In this document: piece after piece, positions 1 to 5,372 of the stretch
How the letters are laid out: each line of letters begins with the position of its first letter
Position numbering within the stretch: the first letter of the stretch is position 1
Assembly (NCBI GenBank): GCA_044345075.1
Contig: JBIJBU010000128.1
Coordinates: 1 to 5,372, forward strand
Length of the DNA: 5,372 nt
Direction: 5' to 3'
DNA from: CAIKZY01 sp044345075
GTDB lineage: Bacteria; Actinomycetota; Actinomycetes; S36-B12
Program-made: the position numbers and the translations under genes
Notes under the pieces: generated by a model
What the model was told of the DNA's origin: nothing
Databases searched by the model: none
Seen by the model: the letters and a program-made list of their open reading frames with translations, nothing else

Positions 1-354
1 CGACCAGTTCTCCAGATAAAGCGCTGACCAGCCCACCTGCCTTAACCACGGCGCCTGGTACCACAGCGGAGCCAGGAGCAAGATCGCTGCGGAGACGACT
101 ACTAGGACCAGGATCGACATCGGCAGCAAACGGGCTGCGAGTCGAGAGAAGTACCTTCCCGGATCGAGGCGCCCGTGCTTGACGACTTGATCGACGAGAA
201 TCAACGTGATCAGGAAGCCGGCCACCACGAAGAAGACATCGACTCCTCCGGAGACCTTGCCGATGAAGACATGGAATATCACGACGAGGAAAGCGGCAAC
301 CGCACGCAAGCCTTCGATCTCAGGCCGATACTTGCGACGAATCGTGTCGGGCAC
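1..354 (-). CDS. Acyltransferase-3 family membrane protein (OafA/YrhL type), 3' end cut by the window edge
   Basis: This is the N-terminal 118 residues of a multi-pass membrane O-acyltransferase. The family usually transfers acetyl or other acyl groups onto cell-surface polysaccharide, lipid or peptidoglycan sugars; the substrate here cannot be told. The frame opens with YRPEIEGLRAVAAF and contains Arg17 and His28 in the family R-X10-H arrangement, within the first hydrophobic helix. GGVDVFFVVAGFLIT (about residues 37-51) is the second signature, followed by GRYFSRLAARLLP and another hydrophobic helix (about 78-95). Full-length members have around ten membrane helices, so most of the protein lies outside the window. 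GTG at 354 is the only in-frame ATG, GTG or TTG between the upstream stop (436-438) and the conserved region, but it has no close Shine-Dalgarno. A GGGAG at 390-394 lies 8 nt before an ATT codon at 379-381, so the true start may be nine codons earlier. It follows the desaturase by 44 bp on the same strand and is probably co-transcribed. Confidence 0.88.
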   Translation of the reverse strand, partial: MPDTIRRKYRPEIEGLRAVAAFLVVIFHVFIGKVSGGVDVFFVVAGFLITLILVDQVVKHGRLDPGRYFSRLAARLLPMSILVLVVVSAAILLLAPLWYQAPWLRQVGWSALYLENWS

Positions 355-398
355 CTGGGTGCCGATGCTCAGGTCGGGAATGTTGTGCTCTCCCGGGA

Positions 399-1346
399 CT
401 ACGCGTCGCGCGCGGCCAACCGCGCCTTGAGGGCGTCACGGCGATCTTCAAATCGCGTTGCGTTCACTTCAAGTTCCTCGAGCAGAACGGCAAGCTCGTC
501 GCGGGCCCTCTCTCCCTCGGCACCGAAATTCTCACGCTCGAATACGCGCCATTTGCGCAGCACCGGCAACAGGACGTCATCCTTGTGCTGACGGAGGTCG
601 TAAATGCCGGCCACGGCGATTTCGACGGCCTTGCGCCCAAAGCCCTCGATGCCATGACCGGGCATTGCGAAGTCTCGGACGTTGTTCAGGACTGCGACCA
701 TGGCCTCATCGGGCTCAAGTTCGAAGATCGCCTCCATCACATTGCGGTAGAACACCATGTGCAAGTTCTCGTCGGTTGCAATTCGGGCGAACAACTGCTC
801 AGCGATGGGGTCACCCGTTGCAGCACCTGTGTTGCGATGCGACACACGAGTCGCGAGTTCTTGGAACGAGACGTAAGCCAGGCCCGAGATCGCGCCGGGG
901 TGAATTGCGTCGAAGCCCTCAGTCATATGTGTCATGCGTGCACGCTCAAGAGCAACTGGGTCAACTGAGCGGGTCACAGTCAAGTAGTCGCGAATCGCAA
1001 TCCCATGGCGACCCTCCTCGGCCGTCCAGCGGCCAATCCATTGGCCCCACACACCATCGCGTCCGAGGTAGGTCGCGATCTCACGGTGGTAGCTAGGCAG
1101 GTTGTCCTCGGTGAGAAGGTTGATCACCAGGCTGGTGCGTGCGGCCTCACTGAAGCGCTGCTCTTCCGGAGTCCAGTCCTTGCCCTCCAGCACGCCGGCG
1201 AAATTGACTCCCTCGCCCCACGGCACGTACTCGTGCGGGAACCACTCCTTGGCGATCGACAGATGGCGATTGAGCTCGGTCTCGACAACAGGCTCGAGTT
1301 CGCGCAGGAGATTCTGGGTACGGACGTCATCAGCAAGGGCGGTCAC
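399..1346 (-). CDS. Acyl-[acyl-carrier-protein] desaturase (soluble di-iron, DesA type)
   Basis: This 315-residue cytosolic protein belongs to the fatty acid desaturase type 2 family, like plant stearoyl-ACP desaturase and mycobacterial DesA1/DesA2. Members insert a cis double bond into an acyl chain carried on ACP or CoA, using O2 and electrons from ferredoxin. All six di-iron ligands can be placed by comparison with the castor enzyme: Glu80 (TEDNLPSYH), Glu111 and His114 (TAEEGRHG), Glu163 (SFQELAT), Glu193 and His196 (TDENLHMVFY). An active enzyme is therefore expected. Length is normal for the bacterial branch. The C-terminus (about 270-312) is rich in charged residues and probably helical. 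The GTG start is supported by GAGAGGG lying 7 nt upstream. It is divergent from the enoyl-CoA hydratase gene and sits upstream of the acyltransferase. A weak -10-like TATGAAT occurs near 1375-1381. An inverted repeat overlapping the ribosome-binding site suggests possible control of translation. Regiospecificity cannot be predicted. Confidence 0.95.
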   Translation of the reverse strand: MTALADDVRTQNLLRELEPVVETELNRHLSIAKEWFPHEYVPWGEGVNFAGVLEGKDWTPEEQRFSEAARTSLVINLLTEDNLPSYHREIATYLGRDGVWGQWIGRWTAEEGRHGIAIRDYLTVTRSVDPVALERARMTHMTEGFDAIHPGAISGLAYVSFQELATRVSHRNTGAATGDPIAEQLFARIATDENLHMVFYRNVMEAIFELEPDEAMVAVLNNVRDFAMPGHGIEGFGRKAVEIAVAGIYDLRQHKDDVLLPVLRKWRVFERENFGAEGERARDELAVLLEELEVNATRFEDRRDALKARLAARDA

Positions 1347-1422
1347 ACGTTTACCCTCTCAGATCTGACGGGGTATTCATACTCGGCACGAGGGCAAATG
1401 GTCGTAATCGAGAGGGAAACGT
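1347..1422. repeat. Inverted repeat covering the desaturase ribosome-binding site
   Basis: The arm at 1410-1422 reads GAGAGGGAAACGT. The opposite arm at 1347-1360, read on the minus strand, is GAGAGGGTAAACGT. They match at 13 positions with one extra T, and 49 bp separate them. The left arm contains the Shine-Dalgarno of the desaturase and ends immediately before its GTG. If the desaturase mRNA begins upstream of 1422, the arms could pair and hide the start site. If not, the arms could be two oppositely oriented protein-binding sites between the divergent genes. A perfect 10-bp palindrome, TCAGATCTGA, lies at 1359-1368 beside the left arm. The repeat is read directly; its function is inferred. 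Confidence 0.6.
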
Positions 1423-1470
1423 CACAGGCATCCAACCCCGACCACGGCCCGAAGATGCCAGACTCCTCCC

Positions 1471-2253
1471 ATGACTGATCAGATCCTGTACTCCGCGGCC
1501 GAAGGCATCGCAACGATCACGTTGAACCGTCCTGATCGGATGAACGCCATGCTCCCCGGTATGGGTGAGCTCTATGCCGATCTCCTCCAACGGGCTGACG
1601 CAGATCCCGAAGTTCGGGTGATCGTGGTCACTGGAGCCGGTAAAGGGTTCTGCTCCGGTGCCGATCTGTCCGTACTCGCCGAGGGCACCAGCGGACTGAA
1701 CAAGTACGTCGACGAGCAATCGGCCGAGACCTTGCCCTTTCGAGCCCTGATGATCGGCACGCCCGTAGTGACTGCGATCAATGGGGCATGCGCCGGCATC
1801 GGCTTCGTTCTGGCCGCATGCGCTGATCTGCGCATCATCGGCAGCGGTGTCCGCATGAGTACAACCTTCAGTCGGCTTGGCCTCGTTGCCGAGTACGGCA
1901 TCGCCTGGCTGCTTCCGCGCCTTGTTGGCTACGGCAATGCCACGGAACTGCTGCTATCCGGCCGCACAATCGATGCCAATGAGGCACTGCGTATCGGACT
2001 CGTCAATGAGATCTCCGAGGATCCCTTGACGCGGGCACTGGAGTGGGCTCGCGAGCTCGCCGACAACTGCTCTCCCTCAGCTATGGCAGCAATGAAAGGT
2101 CAGTTGCTTCGCGTCGCGGAGCAATCACTTCCGCAGGCTGTGGACGAGTCACTGGCGATGATGAAGGTCTCCTTCGCGCTGCCTGACCTTGCCGAGGCTC
2201 TTGCGGCTAAAGGCGACAAGCGTGCGGTCAACTTCCCGCCGCGCGGGGCCTGA
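1471..2253 (+). CDS. Enoyl-CoA hydratase/isomerase family protein (crotonase superfamily)
   Basis: This 260-residue protein has the length and fold signatures of the crotonase superfamily, whose members hydrate, isomerise or cleave acyl-CoA thioesters. The first oxyanion-hole segment is FCSGADL (residues 60-66). The second is INGACAGIGFVLAACADLR (about 103-121), and LVAEYGIAWLLPRLVG follows at 138-153. Aligning by eye with mitochondrial enoyl-CoA hydratase, the two catalytic glutamates Glu144 and Glu164 correspond to Val113 and Phe133, so this is not a classical hydratase by residues. Glu141, in the region where many PaaG-like and related members carry an acidic residue, may be the acid/base. 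Isomerase or other CoA chemistry is therefore possible. No Shine-Dalgarno precedes the ATG. CAGACT at 1459-1464, 6 nt before the start, could be a weak -10 for a leaderless transcript. M. tuberculosis echA15 lies in a similar neighbourhood. The natural substrate is unknown. Confidence 0.93.
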   Translation: MTDQILYSAAEGIATITLNRPDRMNAMLPGMGELYADLLQRADADPEVRVIVVTGAGKGFCSGADLSVLAEGTSGLNKYVDEQSAETLPFRALMIGTPVVTAINGACAGIGFVLAACADLRIIGSGVRMSTTFSRLGLVAEYGIAWLLPRLVGYGNATELLLSGRTIDANEALRIGLVNEISEDPLTRALEWARELADNCSPSAMAAMKGQLLRVAEQSLPQAVDESLAMMKVSFALPDLAEALAAKGDKRAVNFPPRGA

Positions 2254-2254
2254 G

Positions 2255-2791
2255 CTAGGGAAGTAATCCGCAGTGTGCGAGGGCCATCCGCACGAGTCGA
2301 CCCTGACCGCCTGACATCTCCAGTTCGAAGTCCGGGGACGTGACCTCCATGGGCGACACCCAGACAAGATCAAGGGCGTCCTGAGAGGGAGAGCAGTCTC
2401 CGCCGCACGGGACAATGAAGGCCAGTGACACGGCATGCTGACGCGGGTCGTGAAAGCCAGTGACCTCTGGATCCGGGAAGTACTCGACCACCGTGAAGGG
2501 CTGCGGCGACGCCGGGATCTGAGGCAGCGCGACTGATCCAAGATCCTTCTCCAGATGCCGCACGAGTGCATCGCGGATGCGCTCACCATGAAGAACCCGA
2601 CCCGACACGATCGCGCGCGAAATGCTGCCGTCAGGCATGCCCCGAAGTAGAAGGCCGATCGAAGTGACCTGCCCCTGTGAGTCGGTGCGCACGGGCACCG
2701 CATCGACGTAGACCATCGGGAGTCGCTCCCGAGCCGAATCAAGATCCTCTCGACTGAGCCACGCACCCCTGGTATCGAGAATCTCGCTCAC
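2255..2791 (-). CDS. DUF4916 Nudix-like family protein
   Basis: This 178-residue protein resembles the actinobacterial DUF4916 family, usually named NUDIX hydrolase family protein. Recognisable blocks are AWLSREDLDSARERLPMVYV (residues 11-30), SGRVLHGERIRDALVRHLEK (63-82), ASPQPFTVVEYFPDP (94-108), FHDPRQHAVSLAFIVP (113-128) and QDALDLVWVSP (137-147). Residues 64-86 follow the Nudix spacing G-x5-E-x7-R, but the usual REUxEExGU is RHLEKDLGS, so metal ligands are altered and hydrolase activity is doubtful. I start it at GTG 2791 because GGAG lies 5 nt upstream; an in-frame GTG at 2839 would add 16 residues but has no ribosome-binding site and the extension is not family-like. The gene is convergent with the enoyl-CoA hydratase, with one base between stops, and divergent from msrB. 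Function and substrate are unknown. Confidence 0.87.
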   Translation of the reverse strand: MSEILDTRGAWLSREDLDSARERLPMVYVDAVPVRTDSQGQVTSIGLLLRGMPDGSISRAIVSGRVLHGERIRDALVRHLEKDLGSVALPQIPASPQPFTVVEYFPDPEVTGFHDPRQHAVSLAFIVPCGGDCSPSQDALDLVWVSPMEVTSPDFELEMSGGQGRLVRMALAHCGLLP

Positions 2792-2864
2792 TGTTTCTCC
2801 GCTCCTCGCCTTTGGCGTATGGCTGCATTCTCCCAGCACACGCGATTACGAGACAGGCGGCGCG

Positions 2865-2893
2865 CTGACCAAACCGAAGTTCTGGCTTAGCCT
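2865..2893 (+). promoter_or_regulatory. Candidate promoter of msrB, placed for a leaderless mRNA
   Basis: A -10-like TAGCCT at 2888-2893 ends 6 nt before the msrB ATG. A -35-like CTGACC at 2865-2870 lies exactly 17 bp upstream of it. Transcription starting 7 nt after the -10 would begin on the A of the ATG. The gene has no purine-rich Shine-Dalgarno, which agrees with leaderless translation, common in actinobacteria. The same TAGCCTG at the same spacing precedes the DUF3000 gene. Confidence 0.6.
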
Positions 2894-2899
2894 GTACTC

Positions 2900-3355
2900 A
2901 TGGCACATGACACCCCCGCACGCGCAGGTTCCACTCGTCCCGATGGCGGCACGTATGACGTCACCCGCAGCGAGGATGAATGGCGTTCTCGGCTGACCCC
3001 GCTCGAGTACCACGTACTGCGCGAAGCAGGCACTGAAGCGCCCTTCGTCGGCGAGTACACCGATACTAAGGACGTCGGCACCTATGCATGCCGTGCATGC
3101 GGGGCAACCCTCTTCGAAAGCACGACCAAGTTCGACTCGCACTGCGGCTGGCCGAGCTTTTACGCTCCCCTGGCAGGGGATTCTGTCCTGTATCTCGAGG
3201 ATGCCTCGCTGGGTCGGATTCGCACCGAGGTGCGATGCGCATCCTGTGGCGGTCACCTCGGACACGTGTTCGAAGGCGAGGGCTACGGCACTCCGACCGA
3301 TCAGCGGTACTGCATTAACTCCATCAGCGTGAAGTTCGCTCCGCAGGGCGAATAG
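2900..3355 (+). CDS. msrB: Peptide-methionine (R)-S-oxide reductase MsrB
   Basis: This 151-residue cytosolic enzyme reduces the R form of methionine sulfoxide in proteins back to methionine, using thioredoxin-type reductant, and so repairs oxidative damage. The zinc site is formed by Cys64 and Cys67 (CRAC) with Cys113 and Cys116 (CASC). The catalytic cysteine is Cys138 in RYCINS. Cys82 in HCGWPSF is the probable resolving cysteine. The active-site motifs GWPSF (83-87) and GGHLGHVF (117-124) are intact. The first 22 or so residues are a variable extension; the family domain begins near EDEWRSRLTPLEYHVLREAG. No signal peptide is seen. It reads away from the Nudix-like gene across a 108-bp gap, and 60 bp separate it from the DUF3000 gene. 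It probably has its own leaderless promoter. In M. tuberculosis msrB (Rv2674) is close to the DUF3000 and RNase D genes too. Confidence 0.96.
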   Translation: MAHDTPARAGSTRPDGGTYDVTRSEDEWRSRLTPLEYHVLREAGTEAPFVGEYTDTKDVGTYACRACGATLFESTTKFDSHCGWPSFYAPLAGDSVLYLEDASLGRIRTEVRCASCGGHLGHVFEGEGYGTPTDQRYCINSISVKFAPQGE

Positions 3356-3403
3356 GCACCTGGCGACGGCGCGTCAGTCCCCCTCCAGTGACCTCGCGAC
3401 GAA

Positions 3404-3409
3404 TAGCCT
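3404..3409 (+). promoter_or_regulatory. Candidate -10 element for a leaderless DUF3000/rnd transcript
   Basis: TAGCCT lies 6 nt before the GTG at 3416, the same hexamer, next base (G) and spacing as in front of msrB. No good -35 is visible 16-18 bp upstream, and there is no Shine-Dalgarno. Transcription would begin at or next to the G of the GTG. Confidence 0.45.
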
Positions 3410-3415
3410 GCAAAT

Positions 3416-4015
3416 GTGAGACCCATCGACGCGACGGCCAATGCCTTCACTGACGCTTTGGCCAGCGTTCGATCCGCCTCAATACGACCTGATTTCGTCA
3501 TTGAAGAAGGTCCGGCCCCTCAGCGACTGGCGCCCCACGCCGTCGCGATCACGGCAGAGATGGCTGATCTCGACGACGACCGTGCCTCAGGACGGTTCGT
3601 CTTGCTCCACGATCCCGATGGCGTCGATGAGTGGGACGGAACTTTTCGCGCGGTTGTGTTTGCCCGAGCAGAGCTCGAGCACGACGTCGCCACGGACCCC
3701 ATGCTGCAGGAGGTCGCCTGGACCTGGCTGGTCGACGCCATGACCGGCGCGGGCGCCGTCGGCACTCATGTCGGAGGCACGATCACCGTGACTTCCGGGG
3801 CCTCATTCGGTTCGATGTCAGATCGACCGGCAGAGTCCTTCGTCGAGATTCGTGCGTCCTGGACTCCGCTTGAGATCGACGGACTCTCCGTTCCCGAGAC
3901 CATGGATCGGCACGTTCACGCCTGGATTGATGTCATGGCACAAGCAGCCGGGCTCACCCCGATGCCCACGGGCATCGCGCATGTTGGCAGTGTTCGTCGT
4001 CGCACTCGCGCCTGA
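3416..4015 (+). CDS. DUF3000 family protein of unknown function
   Basis: This 199-residue protein matches my recollection of DUF3000, a family largely confined to Actinomycetota and commonly found directly before an RNase D gene (for example M. tuberculosis Rv2680 before Rv2681). The recognisable parts are DEWDGTFRAVVFARAELEHD (about residues 71-90), MLQEVAWTWLVDAM (about 95-108), a Gly/Thr-rich strand GTHVGGTITVTSGASFG, and the block SDRPAESFVEIRASWTP (about 134-150). The first 50 residues resemble a short helical segment (ANAFTDALASVR) before the core. No membrane segment, signal peptide or catalytic motif is apparent, so it is probably a soluble cytosolic protein. The GTG start is favoured because an ATG two bases earlier is followed at once by a stop, and because a TAGCCT element sits at leaderless spacing. 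Its TGA overlaps the RNase D ATG by one base (TGATG), which suggests coupled translation and a shared function, perhaps in RNA metabolism; that last step is inference. Confidence 0.88.
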   Translation: MRPIDATANAFTDALASVRSASIRPDFVIEEGPAPQRLAPHAVAITAEMADLDDDRASGRFVLLHDPDGVDEWDGTFRAVVFARAELEHDVATDPMLQEVAWTWLVDAMTGAGAVGTHVGGTITVTSGASFGSMSDRPAESFVEIRASWTPLEIDGLSVPETMDRHVHAWIDVMAQAAGLTPMPTGIAHVGSVRRRTRA

Positions 4016-5259
4016 TGAGCGATTTTGACGTCGAGGTCGACACAGTCGAAGAACCCGAACCCGCACCTGCTGAACCACGTGACGGCGTTCCCGATGTCAT
4101 TACTACGGCTGCTGCACTCGCGGCCTATGCAGACGCACTCGCGCGCGGCACTGGTCCACTGGCCGTCGACGCAGAGCGAGCATCCGGCTACCGGTACAGC
4201 CAGCGCGCTTACCTGATTCAGTTACGACGCGAAGGAGCAGGAAGCGCGCTGATCGACCCCATCGCAGTCCCCGATCTCAGTCCGATCGCCGAAGCCACCC
4301 AGGGCGTCGAGTGGATTCTCCATGCTGCCACTCAAGATTTGCCTTGCTTGGCGGAAGTCGGTCTTGCTCCGTCCTCACTGTTTGATACGGAGCTGGCGGG
4401 GCGGCTACTCGGCCGCGAGCGCGTGAATCTCGGTGCACTCGTGCGTAGCGAACTGGGCTACGTACTCGAAAAAGGTCATGGTGCAGCTGATTGGTCGGTG
4501 AGACCCTTGCCCGCCAATCAACTGCGATACGCCGTACTCGATGTCGAATTCTTGGTCGAATTACGCGATTCCTTGTATTCATCATTGGTGGAGAGCGGCA
4601 AGTGGGAGTGGGCGGATGAGGAGTTCACCTCACTGCTGAACTTTCGTCCGCGGGAGCGAGGCGAGGACGCCTGGCGCAAAACGAGCGGGATTCATGGGGT
4701 ACGCAAGGCACGCAATCTCGCGGTAGTCCGCGAGTTATGGCGTGAACGTGATCGCGTGGCAACCCGATCCGATATCGCCACCGGACGGATCCTTCCCGAC
4801 ACGGCGATCGTCGCCGCCGCCATCGCATTGCCCAAGAACGTCGATGAGCTCAGCGCCCTGCCTGCATTCAGCGGACGCGGACAGCAACGGCGACGCACCA
4901 CGTGGTGGGCTGCCATCGAGCGCGCCTATGCGTGTGCTGATGAGGACCTCCCCGCCACGTCGGTCACTGCGACAGGCCCTCCGCCTCCGCGCGCCTGGGC
5001 TGACCGGAACCCGCCAGCATTCGCGCGACTTGAAGCCGCCAAGGCGATAGTCAGCGAGATCAGCGAGTCCCGTGGCCTGCCCTCGGAAAACATCGTCAAT
5101 CCCGAACTTCTGCGCAGGCTGTGCTGGGAGCCACCAGCGGAGATCACGCCAGACACAATCGAGCAGGCGCTTCTGGCGGCCGGAGCCAGGCCTTGGCAAT
5201 CGGCCTTGCTCGCCGAATCTCTGGTCACGGCGTGGACGGCACCTGCTCCGATTACGTAG
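4015..5259 (+). CDS. rnd: Ribonuclease D-like 3'-5' exonuclease with HRDC domain
   Basis: This 414-residue protein is a DEDDy-type 3'-5' exoribonuclease of the RNase D group, which trims the 3' ends of tRNA precursors and other stable RNAs in the cytoplasm. The exonuclease domain covers about residues 28-192. Exo I is LAVDAERASGYRYSQRAYLI with Asp52 and Glu54. Exo II is WILHAATQDLPCL with Asp108. Exo III is YAVLDVEFLVEL with Tyr172 and Asp176. All four metal-binding acids and the tyrosine are therefore present. An HRDC helical domain follows (about 213-300), including HGVRKARNLAVVRELWRERD and LPDTAIVAAAIALPKNVDEL. A second HRDC-like helical region probably fills 333-405, after a proline-rich linker (321-334). 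The first 25 residues are acidic and likely disordered. Length fits actinobacterial homologues. It is translated from an ATG that overlaps the stop of the DUF3000 gene, so the two form one transcription unit. Confidence 0.95.
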   Translation: MSDFDVEVDTVEEPEPAPAEPRDGVPDVITTAAALAAYADALARGTGPLAVDAERASGYRYSQRAYLIQLRREGAGSALIDPIAVPDLSPIAEATQGVEWILHAATQDLPCLAEVGLAPSSLFDTELAGRLLGRERVNLGALVRSELGYVLEKGHGAADWSVRPLPANQLRYAVLDVEFLVELRDSLYSSLVESGKWEWADEEFTSLLNFRPRERGEDAWRKTSGIHGVRKARNLAVVRELWRERDRVATRSDIATGRILPDTAIVAAAIALPKNVDELSALPAFSGRGQQRRRTTWWAAIERAYACADEDLPATSVTATGPPPPRAWADRNPPAFARLEAAKAIVSEISESRGLPSENIVNPELLRRLCWEPPAEITPDTIEQALLAAGARPWQSALLAESLVTAWTAPAPIT

Positions 5260-5284
5260 GCGTTCGTAGCGTGGGCATGCTATT

Positions 5285-5304
5285 TTGTTACTCATCAGTA
5301 ATAA
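5285..5304. promoter_or_regulatory. Palindromic candidate operator upstream of the thiolase gene
   Basis: The core is TTACT-CATC-AGTAA at 5288-5301, and matching continues outward to TT and AA at the ends with one mismatch per arm inside. Eight of ten half-site positions pair. It lies 21 bp before the thiolase ATG, next to a -10-like TATTTT (5281-5286). Size and symmetry suit a dimeric repressor such as a TetR-family regulator of fatty-acid breakdown. The palindrome is seen; the regulator is inferred and unnamed. Confidence 0.4.
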
Positions 5305-5325
5305 CGGTGAGATGGGTGAGGGATC

Positions 5326-5372
5326 ATGGCGCGCAATATTCGTGAGGTCGTGTTCGTCGATGGGGTTCGAAC
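5326..5372 (+). CDS. Acetyl-CoA acyltransferase (FadA-type thiolase), N-terminal fragment
   Basis: Only 15 full codons are in the window, reading MARNIREVVFVDGVR and continuing into Thr. REVVFVDGVRT is the usual opening of thiolases that cleave 3-ketoacyl-CoA in the last step of beta-oxidation. The start is supported by GGTGAGG at 5315-5321, 4 nt before the ATG. In other actinobacteria a thiolase and its 3-hydroxyacyl-CoA dehydrogenase partner often follow the DUF3000 and RNase D genes, which supports the call. The catalytic cysteine and histidine lie beyond the edge, so a biosynthetic thiolase cannot be excluded. Confidence 0.75.
   Translation, partial: MARNIREVVFVDGVR

Noticed and set aside
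458..1096. Long open frames on the plus strand opposite the desaturase
   Set aside because: The minus strand encodes a complete desaturase with all iron ligands; the plus-strand frames are Arg/Ser-rich or patternless products of GC-rich antisense sequence.
1359..1368. Perfect 10-bp palindrome TCAGATCTGA beside the desaturase ribosome-binding site
   Set aside because: A perfect 10-bp palindrome is expected by chance in roughly one in eight gaps of this length, and symmetry does not extend outward; noted only as part of the inverted-repeat region.
2792..2839. N-terminal extension of the Nudix-like protein from the GTG at 2839
   Set aside because: No Shine-Dalgarno precedes it, whereas GGAG lies 5 nt before the GTG at 2789-2791, and the added residues do not look conserved.
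3083..3100. Repeated TGCATGC in the msrB coding sequence
   Set aside because: It falls on the CRAC zinc-binding segment and its neighbours, where codons for Ala-Cys recur; no regulatory role is needed.
3356..3403. Possible terminator between msrB and the DUF3000 gene
   Set aside because: The stretch is GC-rich, but I could not form a convincing stem followed by a T-run.
5260..5287. Possible terminator after rnd, with a GCATGC and a short T-run
   Set aside because: The stem is only a 6-bp self-palindrome without a loop, and the T-run is broken; the T-rich stretch is better read as part of the thiolase promoter.
5312..5372. Alternative ATG at 5312 in another frame
   Set aside because: The product shows no family similarity, while the ATG at 5326 has a good Shine-Dalgarno and opens a clear thiolase N-terminus.
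1..5372. A novel defence system, mobile island or CRISPR-like array
   Set aside because: No transposase, integrase, direct-repeat array, tRNA or compositional break is visible; the genes are recognisable housekeeping or lipid-metabolism families in a common actinobacterial order.

Overview
This window looks like ordinary chromosomal DNA of a high-GC Gram-positive bacterium (Actinomycetota). The base composition is GC-rich and GTG starts are common. The right half carries a neighbourhood typical of that phylum: an enoyl-CoA hydratase, a DUF4916 Nudix-like protein, MsrB, a DUF3000 protein, an RNase D with HRDC domain, then a FadA-type thiolase. From memory, Mycobacterium tuberculosis Rv2674 (msrB), Rv2679 (echA15), Rv2680 (DUF3000) and Rv2681 (RNase D-like) form a comparable cluster. 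The exact genus cannot be read from the sequence.

Layout, left to right. Positions 1-354 (minus) hold the N-terminal part of an integral-membrane acyltransferase-3 (OafA/YrhL type), cut by the window edge. Positions 399-1346 (minus) encode a complete soluble di-iron acyl-ACP desaturase with all six expected iron ligands, probably co-transcribed with the acyltransferase. A 124-bp divergent gap (1347-1470) contains a near-perfect inverted repeat, one arm of which covers the desaturase ribosome-binding site. Positions 1471-2253 (plus) encode a crotonase-family enoyl-CoA hydratase/isomerase. It meets the convergent DUF4916 Nudix-like gene (2255-2791, minus) with a single base between the stop codons. 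A 108-bp divergent gap leads to msrB (2900-3355, plus), then a DUF3000 protein (3416-4015, plus) whose stop overlaps the start of RNase D (4015-5259, plus). After 66 bp that include a palindromic candidate operator, the first 15 codons of a FadA-type thiolase (5326-end, plus) run off the edge.

Functionally, the desaturase, enoyl-CoA hydratase and thiolase belong to fatty-acid modification and beta-oxidation. MsrB repairs oxidised methionine. RNase D trims the 3' ends of stable RNAs. DUF3000 and DUF4916 have no established role.

I see no mobile element, CRISPR array, tRNA or rRNA and no obviously new multi-gene system. The most useful new observations are regulatory: a helix that could mask the desaturase start, two matching TAGCCTG promoters placed for leaderless transcription of msrB and the DUF3000 gene, and a palindrome in front of the thiolase. 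The DUF4916 protein also has a strongly degenerate Nudix box.
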